DNA from: an uncultured Collinsella sp.
GTDB lineage: Bacteria; Actinomycetota; Coriobacteriia; Coriobacteriales; Coriobacteriaceae
Direction: 5' to 3'
Length of the DNA stretch: 28,280 nt
Assembly (NCBI GenBank): GCA_902489965.1
Contig: CABUCA010000021.1
Location: forward strand, 1-28,280
In this document: positions 21,836 through 28,280 of the stretch, piece by piece
Numbering within the stretch: position 1 is the stretch's first letter
How the letters are laid out: each line of letters starts with the position of its first letter
Notes under the pieces: generated by a model
Seen by the model: only the letters and a program-made list of their open reading frames with translations
Database searches by the model: none
Told to the model about the DNA's origin: nothing
Position numbers and translations under genes: made by a program

Positions 21836-22840
21836 ATGGCCGCTGTTAAAAAATCGGTTTCCGTTAAGGATGTGGCGCGTCTCGCGGGTGTCTCGGAGCA
21901 GACAGTCTCGCGTACGGTGCACGATTCGCCCAGCGTGCGCCCCGAGACCAAGGAGCGCGTGCGTGCCGCCATGCGCGAGCTGGGGTATCGCCCCAATTTT
22001 GCCGGTCGATCGCTGCGCCGCGGTAAGTTTAAGACCGTCGGCGTCGCTATGTTCAACATTACCGGCACCGGCAACCTCGACCGTATGGAGGGCTTTGCCG
22101 CCGCCGCCGACAAACACGGCTACGCCATCACCCTCACTAAAGTAGATGGGCATCCGTATACCCTCGAGAGCACATCGTCGCGTATGAGTGCACTGCCGGT
22201 GGACGGTATGGTTGTGATCATGAACCGCATGCCGGCGGACTTTGGAACCTTTGAACCGCTGCCCGGCATGCAGACGGTGCTCGTTACGATGTTGGAGCAC
22301 CCGCTGTGCTCGACGGTCGATAACGACCAGTTCGATTGCTCGCGCCAGGTGGTCGAGTACTTGCTGGAGCAGGGGCACAAGACCGTGCACTTTATCTCGT
22401 GCCCCGAGCGCTCGCTTTCGGGCATGCGGCGCGAGGAAGGCTGGCGTGAGACATTGCGTGCGCATGGCATTGAGCCACCGCAGCTCGTGCGCGGCGACTG
22501 GACGGCGCAGAGCGGATATGCTGCCGGCCAGGTGCTTGCGGATGATCCGACCTGTACGGCCATTTATGCCTCCAACGATGCCATGGCCTACGGCTGCATT
22601 CGCGGGCTCGAGTCGCGCGGAAAGCGCGTGCCCCAGGACGTGAGCGTGGTGGGTGTTGACGATAGTCTGGGCGATATCGTGCCCGATTGTCGCCTGACCA
22701 CGGTGCGCTTTGACAACAAGCGCGTCGGCATGTGGGCGGTCGACAAGATTGCCGGCGCCGAGGGCGTTGCACCTGGTGTAGAGCACATGCTGTTTCCGGG
22801 CGTGCTCGTCGAGGGCGATACGGTGCGCGATATACGCTAG
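21836..22840 (+). CDS. LacI-family transcriptional regulator (cassette 3)
   Basis: 334 residues. HTH: SVKDVARLAGVSEQTVSRTVHDSPSV with specificity pair Glu-Gln. Hinge NFAGRSLRRG, then the effector domain (TVGVAMFNITGTGN, PVDGMVVIMNRM, STVDNDQFDCSRQVVEYLLEQGHKTVHFISC, AIYASNDAMAYGCIRGL, VPQDVSVVGVDDS). A stop codon 13 bp upstream in frame forces the ATG at 21836, although its ribosome site (AAAGA) is weak. It is divergent from lacE over 357 bp with two ATGGCAACGT operators. It is closer to the cassette 2 regulator than to cassette 1 (both share NFAG and MYNIT/MFNIT with GN). Unlike the other two lacI genes it has no palindromic repeat or clear terminator after it; lacF follows 213 bp later, so some read-through is possible. 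Confidence 0.9.
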   Translation: MAAVKKSVSVKDVARLAGVSEQTVSRTVHDSPSVRPETKERVRAAMRELGYRPNFAGRSLRRGKFKTVGVAMFNITGTGNLDRMEGFAAAADKHGYAITLTKVDGHPYTLESTSSRMSALPVDGMVVIMNRMPADFGTFEPLPGMQTVLVTMLEHPLCSTVDNDQFDCSRQVVEYLLEQGHKTVHFISCPERSLSGMRREEGWRETLRAHGIEPPQLVRGDWTAQSGYAAGQVLADDPTCTAIYASNDAMAYGCIRGLESRGKRVPQDVSVVGVDDSLGDIVPDCRLTTVRFDNKRVGMWAVDKIAGAEGVAPGVEHMLFPGVLVEGDTVRDIR

Positions 22841-22870
22841 GATGCGGACCCGTTTGGTTGCCGATAATTG

Positions 22871-22889
22871 TGTTTGATAATGTTCGGAT
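22871..22889. promoter_or_regulatory. Candidate LacR operator 1 before lacF
   Basis: TGTTTG-ATAA-TGTTCGGAT, the same 10-bp direct-repeat layout as at 1725, 165 bp before lacF. Confidence 0.5.
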
Positions 22890-22951
22890 TGGTTTAAAAG
22901 CCGTTCACGGGTGAAAAGCAACCGTTCATAGCTCGAAATTGCATTTTGCGC

Positions 22952-22970
22952 TGTTCTTTTTTGTTTGAAT
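22952..22970. promoter_or_regulatory. Candidate LacR operator 2 before lacF
   Basis: TGTTCT-TTTT-TGTTTGAAT, followed by a further half site TGTTCC at 22976, 83 bp before lacF. CGGT-type words in reverse (GCCGTTCACGGG at 22900, AACCGTTCATAG at 22920) lie between this and the first site. Confidence 0.6.
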
Positions 22971-23053
22971 GTTACTGTTCCTACCATACACAACGCAACG
23001 CGTATGCCCGGACGCGATGCTCTCCATTGGTTCATATGTGAAAGGAACGCAAC

Positions 23054-23392
23054 ATGGCAACCAAAGAAGAAATCTCGATGGTTGGATTCGAGATTGTCGC
23101 ATACGCAGGTGACGCCCAGACCGATCTGCTTGCAGCGCTCGATGCTGCTCGCGAGGGTGACTTTGAGAAGGCCGAGCAGCTGCACAAGGATGCCAGCGAT
23201 GCGCTCATCGGTGCCCACGACACGCAGACCAAGCTGCTTTCGCAGGAGGCCGGCGGTGGCGAGATGGAGATGACCTTCATCATGGCTCACGCTCAGGACA
23301 CCCTCATGACCACTATGATCCTGGAGAAGCAGGCCCGCTTTACCATCGATGCCTACAAGCGCATCGCTGAGCTCGAGGCCAAGCTCGCCTAA
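23054..23392 (+). CDS. lacF: PTS lactose-specific EIIA component
   Basis: A 112-residue helical protein of the EIIA-Lac/Chb family. Its start at ATSKEE-like MATKEEISMVGFEIVAYAGDAQ matches the usual LacF N-terminus. His79 in MAHAQDTLMT is the phosphorylated His, with metal-binding Asp82 three residues on. LacF takes phosphate from HPr and passes it to the Cys of EIIB. It stands alone between lacI 3 and its own terminator, has a good AAAGGA site, and carries two LacR-type operators rather than a LacI site. It is the only EIIA in the window, against four EIICBs without EIIA domains, so it is probably a shared donor. The family call is firm and the sharing is inferred. Confidence 0.95.
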   Translation: MATKEEISMVGFEIVAYAGDAQTDLLAALDAAREGDFEKAEQLHKDASDALIGAHDTQTKLLSQEAGGGEMEMTFIMAHAQDTLMTTMILEKQARFTIDAYKRIAELEAKLA

Positions 23393-23419
23393 CGAGCCCT
23401 CACAACCAAGTCCCCTTCC

Positions 23420-23454
23420 AAAAGCCCTGCCGTTACCCGCGGCAGGGCTTTTTC
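23420..23454 (+). terminator. Rho-independent terminator of lacF
   Basis: AAAGCCCTGCCG and CGGCAGGGCTTT with a short loop, then TT; 28 bp past the lacF stop. Confidence 0.9.
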
Positions 23455-23466
23455 TGTCCTCCTCCA

Positions 23467-23533
23467 AGTTGCGGTGAAATAGGGACTGAATAGGGGCCGG
23501 CGGGCACAAAACAATCCCTATTCCACCGCAACT
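23467..23533. repeat. Long inverted repeat (67 bp)
   Basis: AGTTGCGGTGAAATAGGGA and TCCCTATTCCACCGCAACT are 19-bp arms with one mismatch around a 29-bp centre. It differs from the 57-bp family. Similar GCGGTGAAATAGGGAC palindromes are, as I recall, common in Collinsella genomes. Confidence 0.85.
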
Positions 23534-23543
23534 CATCCCGAGA

Positions 23544-23590
23544 TAGTCATTGGGGACGTTCTTAAACGACTAGTCATTGGGGACAGTCTT
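23544..23590 (+). repeat. Direct repeat, two 20-bp copies
   Basis: TAGTCATTGGGGACGTTCTT (23544) and TAGTCATTGGGGACAGTCTT (23571), 27 bp apart, right after the long inverted repeat. Probably part of the same intergenic repeat element. Confidence 0.75.
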
Positions 23591-23677
23591 GGTGCGCTCC
23601 GTTCGTCCTCCCGTTCGATTTTTGCTCGGTGGGTATACTTCCTTTCGCATTAAACGCCGGACTGAGGAGGTATCCAA

Positions 23678-24709
23678 ATGCCGGATAACGGGTCAATACA
23701 AAAAAGAGACGCGCACGAGATGGCTCATGGGCGTCCTGTCCAGATAACCGAGCACACGACGGTAACCGAGCTGCAGCCCAGTCTGTCCGATGTCGTGTGC
23801 GCAAACAAAAAGCTGCAGATTGGCTTTATCGTTGCTCTCGTGGTCCTGGCGCTGCTGTCGGGCTTTGTGGCTCGTCCGCATTTCGCCGATACCAAAACTT
23901 GGGACTCCACCATCGAGGTCATCGACCAAAAGAAGGGTAACGTACTGGCACTCACGACCTCGTGCGTGGCGCTGTCTGCGGGCATTACCGCGCTGCCGGG
24001 TGATACGGGAACGCCGGTTGCCGAGCAGCTCGCGCAGCTTTCAGGAAACTTGGGTATCGTGCTTGCCGTGCTCTACCTCGAGAAATACCTGCTAACCATT
24101 TTGTGGTCGGTTGGCCTGGGCATCTTAATCCCGTTTGCGTTGGTGCTCTTTGCGGTGTCGCTCGGCATTCACGGGCGCTGGAGCACGAGCGCTGTCCTGC
24201 GCCGTGTGGCGACGCGCGTGCTGGCGGTTGCCGTGATCGGCATGGCGCTCGTGCCCGCGAGCGTATGGGTGTCGCAAAAGGTCGATGAAACGTATCGCGT
24301 AAGTATTGAGCAAGCTGAGCAAAAGGCTGCGGATGCGGCCGATGCGGCCGACACCACGGACAAGTCAGCCGAGACCAGCTCAAAATCGAACAAGAAAAAA
24401 TCCGAGGCCACGGAGTCCAAAAACGTGCTCGAGCAGTTGACTGATGGGGCATCGAGCCTTGTTACGTCGGTGACCAGCGGCGCCAAGCAGATGACCGATG
24501 AGATCGTGCGGCAGGTGACCGATCTGATTGAAGGCGTCATCGTGATGATCGTGACCTCGTGCGTGATTCCTCTACTGGTGCTCGTGGCGTTTCTGTGGCT
24601 GGGACACGTGCTACTGGGGATCGATATTTCCGGCCCGGCGAACTATTTGACGGGCCGCTTTCTGAGCGCTCCTTCCAAGCACGCCAAAAAGGGTGGGCAG
24701 TCCGAGTAG
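23678..24709 (+). CDS. Integral membrane protein of unknown function
   Basis: 343 residues, not recognised. The first 45 residues are hydrophilic. Hydrophobic segments lie near 47-66, 88-107, 124-142, 146-164 and 177-197. A soluble stretch of about 75 residues follows, rich in Ala, Asp, Lys and Ser (EQAEQKAADAADAADTTDKSAETSSKSNKKKSEA) and likely coiled or disordered, then an amphipathic part (LEQLTDGASSLVTSVTSGAKQMTDEIVRQV), a last membrane segment near 286-312, and a basic tail. GAGGAGG before the ATG is a strong ribosome site. It has its own terminator and sits between lacF and lacA, but nothing in it resembles a PTS or sugar protein. A housekeeping or envelope role is as likely as a lac role. 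Confidence 0.8.
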   Translation: MPDNGSIQKRDAHEMAHGRPVQITEHTTVTELQPSLSDVVCANKKLQIGFIVALVVLALLSGFVARPHFADTKTWDSTIEVIDQKKGNVLALTTSCVALSAGITALPGDTGTPVAEQLAQLSGNLGIVLAVLYLEKYLLTILWSVGLGILIPFALVLFAVSLGIHGRWSTSAVLRRVATRVLAVAVIGMALVPASVWVSQKVDETYRVSIEQAEQKAADAADAADTTDKSAETSSKSNKKKSEATESKNVLEQLTDGASSLVTSVTSGAKQMTDEIVRQVTDLIEGVIVMIVTSCVIPLLVLVAFLWLGHVLLGIDISGPANYLTGRFLSAPSKHAKKGGQSE

Positions 24710-24744
24710 CTAAAACAGCTGTATATACCGGGGAATACCGTCGA

Positions 24745-24783
24745 AGGGCGGCCGAGATGCGTTCTCGGCCGCCCTTTTTGTTT
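24745..24783 (+). terminator. Rho-independent terminator of the membrane protein gene
   Basis: GGGCGGCCGAGA and TCTCGGCCGCCC with loop TGCGT, then TTTTTGTTTG; about 37 bp past the stop. Confidence 0.92.
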
Positions 24784-24836
24784 GTTGAATACGTGACAAG
24801 CCGGGCATTCCCTGAATCCAAACGGTCAGCAATCAT

Positions 24837-24868
24837 CCGTAAACGGTATTTGTTCAAAAAAGAACAAA
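24837..24868. promoter_or_regulatory. Shared motif plus TTTGTTC inverted repeat before lacA
   Basis: CCGTAAACGGTA (24837-24848), close to the CGGTAAACGGTT of cassette 1, directly abuts the perfect inverted repeat TTTGTTC-A6-GAACAAA (24849-24868). TTTGTTC is also the LacR half site. Confidence 0.5.
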
Positions 24869-24892
24869 GATAAACAAATAGTTGTTGCAGTT

Positions 24893-24926
24893 ACTGTTCG
24901 AATGTGTTCAAATAAACACGAACAGT
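24893..24926. promoter_or_regulatory. Candidate LacR operator before lacA
   Basis: The direct repeat TGTTCG-AATG-TGTTCAAAT (24895-24913) lies within an inverted repeat (ACTGTTCG at 24893, CGAACAGT at 24919; inner GTGTT and AACAC). It ends about 93 bp before lacA. Confidence 0.6.
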
Positions 24927-25018
24927 GAAGAACCGCACATTCAGATGCCCGGACCTGAACGCGATTCAACACTTCCAAACAGAAACTACGCACCTGCGTA
25001 TCTCTCAAGGAGGATGTC

Positions 25019-25447
25019 ATGAGGGTTGTAATCGCTTCCGATGCCGACGGTATGTCGATGAAGGAGTCCATCAAGGAGATGCTCATCGCCGACGGTCACG
25101 AGGTCGTCGACTATTCCGAGACCCCTGCCGCGGACTTTGTCGATTCCGCGACCGCCGTTGCCAAGGACCTGCTGGAGCACAAGGATTCCCAGGGCTTCGC
25201 ATTCGATAAGTACGGCGTCGGCTCCTATATGGCCGCCGTCAAGATCAAGGGCATGGTCGTCGCCAACATTTCCGACGAGCGTTCCGCCTACATGACCCGC
25301 GAGCACAACGGCTCGCGCATGGTCACCATGGGCCCGGGCGTTGTGGGCACCGAGGTTGCCAAGAAGATCGCCCGCGAGTTCCTGCGCGCCCAGTACGCCG
25401 GCGGCCGTCACCAGATCCGTGTCGACATGCTCAACAAGATGGCCTAA
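25019..25447 (+). CDS. lacA: Galactose-6-phosphate isomerase subunit LacA
   Basis: 142 residues, the normal LacA size, of the RpiB/LacA/LacB fold. It begins MRVVIASDADGMSMKESIKEML and has DERSAYMTREHNGSRMVTMGPGVVG, the usual phosphate-side block. The Cys of the CGTG motif is replaced by DKYGVGSYM, as in LacA, so it works only together with LacB. LacAB converts galactose-6-phosphate to tagatose-6-phosphate in the cytoplasm. AAGGAGG lies seven bases before the ATG. It heads lacA-lacB-lacX-lacC, and the LacR-type sites upstream suggest induction by a pathway intermediate. Confidence 0.95.
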   Translation: MRVVIASDADGMSMKESIKEMLIADGHEVVDYSETPAADFVDSATAVAKDLLEHKDSQGFAFDKYGVGSYMAAVKIKGMVVANISDERSAYMTREHNGSRMVTMGPGVVGTEVAKKIAREFLRAQYAGGRHQIRVDMLNKMA

Positions 25448-25510
25448 CGAGAGCCACCGAGAACTCGAACTTCTACCTCAACTTGTGAATTCAGACGAAA
25501 GGACGTTCTG

Positions 25511-26035
25511 ATGAAGAAGACCATCGCAATCGGTTGCGACCATATCGTTACGGACGAGAAGATCTATCTGGCCGACCGCCTGGAGCAGGCTGGCTACAAG
25601 GTGCTCGACTGCGGCACCTACAGCCACACCCGTACGCACTATCCCATCTACGGTAAGGCCGTGGGCGAGGCTGTTGCCAGCGGCAAGGCCGACTTTGGCG
25701 TGGCCCTGTGCGGCACCGGCATCGGCATCACCAACGCCGTCAACAAGGTTCCCGGCGCCCGCTGCGCCCTGGTTCGCGACATGACCTCTGCCCTGTATGC
25801 CCGTCGCGAGCTCAACGCCAACATCGTGGGCTTTGGCGGCAAGATCACCGGCGAGTTCCTGATGGCCGATATCATGCTTGCCTTCCTGGAGGAGCCCTAC
25901 GAGAAGACTCCCGAGCACGATGCCCTGATCGCCAAGATCGATGCCTGCAATAAGGCCGACGCCGAGGCTCAGGCCGACCCGCACTTCTTTGACGAGTTCC
26001 TCGAGAAGTGGGACCGCGGCGAATACCACGATTAG
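25511..26035 (+). CDS. lacB: Galactose-6-phosphate isomerase subunit LacB
   Basis: 174 residues (LacB is about 171). MKKTIAIGCDHIVTDEK holds the Asp10-His11 pair of the fold, and Cys67 in VALCGTGIGITNAVNKVPGARCALV is the catalytic Cys missing from LacA. ALYARRELNANIVGFGGKITGEFLM is the other conserved block. It lies 63 bp after lacA with AAAGGA upstream and forms the hetero-oligomer with LacA. Confidence 0.96.
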   Translation: MKKTIAIGCDHIVTDEKIYLADRLEQAGYKVLDCGTYSHTRTHYPIYGKAVGEAVASGKADFGVALCGTGIGITNAVNKVPGARCALVRDMTSALYARRELNANIVGFGGKITGEFLMADIMLAFLEEPYEKTPEHDALIAKIDACNKADAEAQADPHFFDEFLEKWDRGEYHD

Positions 26036-26238
26036 CGGGTATCCGGCGTAATTAACTAGTCCGTTGACGGCTCGCGTTTCTGTGATGGGGCGCGGGCCGG
26101 TTTGCTATCAGCCCAATTGGCCCAGCGGGCTGGACGTGCATTGTTCTTTTGTTTGCGGCGCTGCCTCATTACCTTTCTGCTAAAGGCACGACGTTCACAA
26201 TGGATCGTGCGAGATGATATGTGAAGGAGAAGATTCCC

Positions 26239-27120
26239 ATGGAGTTTGTTCTTGATAACGGCTCTGTCCGCATTGCGTTGAGCACGGCTGGCGGATCGTT
26301 CACTTCTATTGCGGCCAACGGCCGTGAGTACCTGTGGCAGGGCGACCCGGCGGTGTGGTCGGGCCAGGCACCCATTTGTTTCCCGATCTGCGGCGGCCTT
26401 CGAGATGGTCACGCAATGACCATGGGTGGCCGCGAGGTCAAGCTTGCCCGTCACGGCTTTGCTCGCAAACAGGAGTGGAAGCTCGAGGAGCAGGGCGACA
26501 ACATGGTCGCGCTGAGCCTAAGCTCTGCCGACCATGCCGAGTTGCTCGAGCAGTACCCGTATCCGTTTAAGATCGTTGCTCGTTACACGATCGATTCGGA
26601 AAAGGTGGCCGTGTCGTACGAGGTGACCAATGAGGGCACCGAGGACATGCCGTTCTTTGTGGGCGGTCACCCCGGCTTTAAGTGCCCGCTCGACGAGGGC
26701 GAGTCCTATGACGATTATGAGCTTCGTTTTGAGCAGCGTGAGGCCACCGAGCTCTGTACTGCCGTTCCCTCGACGGGCCTGATTGATGTTGAGCATCGCA
26801 GCAAGAACCCCATGATCGGCCAGAACCTGCCGCTTACCCATGAACTCTTTGACTTCGCGGAGACCATCTTCGACGTGCTCGAGAGCCGCGTGGTTACGCT
26901 GACCAAGAAGACCGAGGACAAGGGCGTGCGCCTGACGTTCCCCGATATGCCGTACCTGATTGTGTGGAGCAAGCCCGAGGGCGACTTTGTGGCCGTGGAA
27001 CCGTGGGGCGGCCTGTCCACCTGCTCCGACGAGGACGATATTCTGGAGCACAAGCGTGGCTGCCTGGTGGCCAAGCCGGGGGAGACCGTTACCCGCGGCT
27101 TTGAGATCGAGATTCTTTAA
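26239..27120 (+). CDS. lacX: Aldose 1-epimerase-like protein LacX
   Basis: 293 residues, of the LacX group of the mutarotase superfamily that accompanies lac/tagatose operons. Seen: REYLWQGDPAVWSGQAPICFPICGGLRDG, FFVGGHPGFKCPL with the likely catalytic His, and FVAVEPWGGLSTCSDEDD with the likely Glu. AAGGAG lies nine bases before this ATG; a GTG at 26221 is less likely. It probably acts on a hexose or hexose-6-phosphate anomer, and the exact substrate of LacX is not settled. The 203-bp gap after lacB is long and holds TGTTCT-TT-TGTTTG at 26142, a LacR-like word with 8-bp rather than 10-bp pitch, so lacX-lacC may have an extra promoter. Confidence 0.88.
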   Translation: MEFVLDNGSVRIALSTAGGSFTSIAANGREYLWQGDPAVWSGQAPICFPICGGLRDGHAMTMGGREVKLARHGFARKQEWKLEEQGDNMVALSLSSADHAELLEQYPYPFKIVARYTIDSEKVAVSYEVTNEGTEDMPFFVGGHPGFKCPLDEGESYDDYELRFEQREATELCTAVPSTGLIDVEHRSKNPMIGQNLPLTHELFDFAETIFDVLESRVVTLTKKTEDKGVRLTFPDMPYLIVWSKPEGDFVAVEPWGGLSTCSDEDDILEHKRGCLVAKPGETVTRGFEIEIL

Positions 27121-27176
27121 CGAGCTATCGTATGTTTGGGGCCGCGCGTGTCGTGCCCCGGAAACAGGAGTTCAAT

Positions 27177-28112
27177 ATGATTCTGACCGTTACCATGAAC
27201 CCGTCGATTGATACGCGCTATCAGCTCGACAAGCTGATCATCGACGATGTTAACCGTGTGACACCCGAAAAGACCGCTGGCGGCAAGGGCCTCAACGTGA
27301 GTCGCGTGCTGCTGCAGCTGGGTGACGACGTGCTCGCGACCGGCCTGCTCGGCGGCCACATGGGTGCCTATATGGCCGAGCTTATGGATGCCGACGGCGT
27401 CAAGAACGACTTTGTGCCTATTGCTGGTGAGACGCGCATCTGCCTGAATATCCTGCACGAGGGTAATCAGACCGAGCTGCTGGAGAGCGGCCCGCAAATC
27501 GCCCCGGCCGAGCTCGAGGCCTTTACGGCCAAGTTTGCCGAGCTTGCAGCGAAGGCGGACGTCGTGACGCTTTCGGGCTCGCTGCCGCGTGGCGTCGATG
27601 CCGGCTACTATGCCGAGCTCGTCAAGATCGCCGAGGAGGCGGGCGCCAAGGTGCTGCTCGATACCTCGGGTGCATCGCTGGAGGCCGCGCTGGAGTCCGA
27701 CGCTAAGCCTGAGCTCGTAAAGCCCAACCTGACCGAGATTAACGGCCTGCTGGGTACGTCCTTTACGACCGATGATGTCGATGCCCTGCGCGAGGCGCTT
27801 GCCGCCGATGACCGTTTTGCCGGTATTCCCTGGGTTGTCGTTTCGATGGGCGCTGCCGGTTCGGTGGGCTTCCATGAGGGTCGCGCGTTCCGCGCGAAGA
27901 CGCCTGCGATTGCGGCTGTGAACGCGACGGGTTCCGGTGACTCGACCATCGCCGGCTTTGCACATGCCATTGCTGCTGGCGCCGACGATGTCACGGTGCT
28001 CAAGACCGCCAATACCTGCGGCAAGCTCAACGCCATGGATCCCAAGACCGGCCACCTGGTCATGGACCGCTGGGATGAGATCTTCAACAACGTTGAAGTA
28101 ACGGAGCTGTAG
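27177..28112 (+). CDS. lacC: Tagatose-6-phosphate kinase
   Basis: 311 residues (LacC is 310), PfkB/ribokinase family. The N-terminal MILTVTMNPSIDTRYQLDKL is typical of LacC/FruK. AGGKGLNVSRVL near residue 34 is the first PfkB motif and NATGSGDSTIAGF the second, with catalytic Asp255. It phosphorylates tagatose-6-phosphate to tagatose-1,6-bisphosphate with ATP. The start at 27177 has CAGGAG six bases upstream; a frame open to 27132 adds residues with no homology. It follows lacX by 56 bp. The lacD aldolase expected next is not within the remaining 168 bp. 1-phosphofructokinase is the main alternative, but the position after lacAB makes LacC much more likely. Confidence 0.93.
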   Translation: MILTVTMNPSIDTRYQLDKLIIDDVNRVTPEKTAGGKGLNVSRVLLQLGDDVLATGLLGGHMGAYMAELMDADGVKNDFVPIAGETRICLNILHEGNQTELLESGPQIAPAELEAFTAKFAELAAKADVVTLSGSLPRGVDAGYYAELVKIAEEAGAKVLLDTSGASLEAALESDAKPELVKPNLTEINGLLGTSFTTDDVDALREALAADDRFAGIPWVVVSMGAAGSVGFHEGRAFRAKTPAIAAVNATGSGDSTIAGFAHAIAAGADDVTVLKTANTCGKLNAMDPKTGHLVMDRWDEIFNNVEVTEL

Positions 28113-28142
28113 GGTTACGCGGTTTTACCAAACCGCGTAACC
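28113..28142 (+). terminator. Hairpin after lacC
   Basis: Perfect 13-bp stem GGTTACGCGGTTT / AAACCGCGTAACC with loop TACC, directly after the lacC stop. It lacks a T-run, so it may protect the 3' end rather than terminate. Confidence 0.65.
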
Positions 28143-28189
28143 AGCCGACGCTGCGCGGGCCTCATTTGGACAATCTGACGTTCAACTTC

Positions 28190-28224
28190 AAGGGCGCGAC
28201 CGGAAGGTCAGCGCCCTTTCGTTC
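28190..28224 (+). terminator. Candidate terminator of the lacABXC operon
   Basis: AAGGGCGC and GCGCCCTT with a 13-nt loop, followed by TCGTTCGTT; a moderate T-rich tail. Confidence 0.55.
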
Positions 28225-28241
28225 GTTCAAGACTTTAGTCT

Positions 28242-28265
28242 GCTGGCCGCGCAGCGGCCAGCTTT
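28242..28265. terminator. GC-rich hairpin near the window end
   Basis: GCTGGCCGC-GCA-GCGGCCAGC followed by TTT. It could terminate either the lac operon or a gene converging from beyond the window. Confidence 0.5.
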
Positions 28266-28280
28266 AAACCACCCGCTACG

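Noticed and set aside
21503..23536. Long minus-strand frame of 677 codons
   Set aside because: Runs antisense through lacI 3, intergenic DNA and lacF; low-complexity Arg/His-rich product typical of GC-rich shadows.
25019..26035. LacA and LacB as two ribose-5-phosphate isomerases (RpiB)
   Set aside because: The pair of a Cys-less 142-residue and a Cys-bearing 174-residue protein in tandem followed by a LacC-type kinase is the LacAB pattern, whereas RpiB is normally single.

Overview
The window looks like a gut actinobacterium of the Coriobacteriia, most probably Collinsella. This is inferred from GC-rich coding DNA, Gram-positive style lac genes (EIICB, 6-phospho-beta-galactosidase, tagatose-6-phosphate enzymes) and dense families of short palindromic repeats; no rRNA or other marker gene is present to confirm it. 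Almost the whole window is one carbohydrate island devoted to PTS uptake and breakdown of beta-galactosides.

Layout. Positions 1-500 hold a decayed C-terminal piece of an IS110-type transposase. Then come galM (-) and a divergent DeoR-family regulator (lacR, +). Positions 2.8-6.6 kb form a more AT-rich unit: a GntR/UTRA regulator and a TIM-barrel-like protein (-), divergent from a lactose/cellobiose-type EIICB (+). This unit lies between lacR and a second, truncated copy of the 3' half of lacR (6738-7134). A RelE/ParE-type toxin and Phd/YefM-type antitoxin follow. Next are three paralogous cassettes, each with one LacI regulator (+) divergent from one EIICB plus one LacG (-): 8.3-12.8 kb, 13.2-17.9 kb and 18.2-22.8 kb. 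From 22.9 kb the shared core begins: lacF (EIIA), an unassigned membrane protein, then lacA, lacB, lacX and lacC. lacD is not in the window.

How it works (inference from families). Each EIICB takes up and phosphorylates a beta-galactoside, probably receiving phosphate from the single EIIA (LacF). The matching LacG cleaves it to galactose-6-phosphate, LacAB isomerises this to tagatose-6-phosphate, and LacC makes tagatose-1,6-bisphosphate. GalM and LacX interconvert sugar anomers. Regulation appears layered. Each LacI has its own operator variant of the form ATG-N3-ACGT-N3-CAT in its divergent promoter region. A direct-repeat site TGTTYG-N4-TGTTYRAAT, probably for LacR, lies before lacR, lacF and lacA. 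A third motif close to CGGTRAACGGTT occurs in nearly every one of these promoter regions.

Ten copies of a 57-bp palindrome, in two loop subtypes that strictly alternate at about 80-bp pitch, form four clusters at the boundaries between units. All three lacE/lacG junctions carry a strong GC-rich hairpin. No tRNA, rRNA, CRISPR array or origin was seen.
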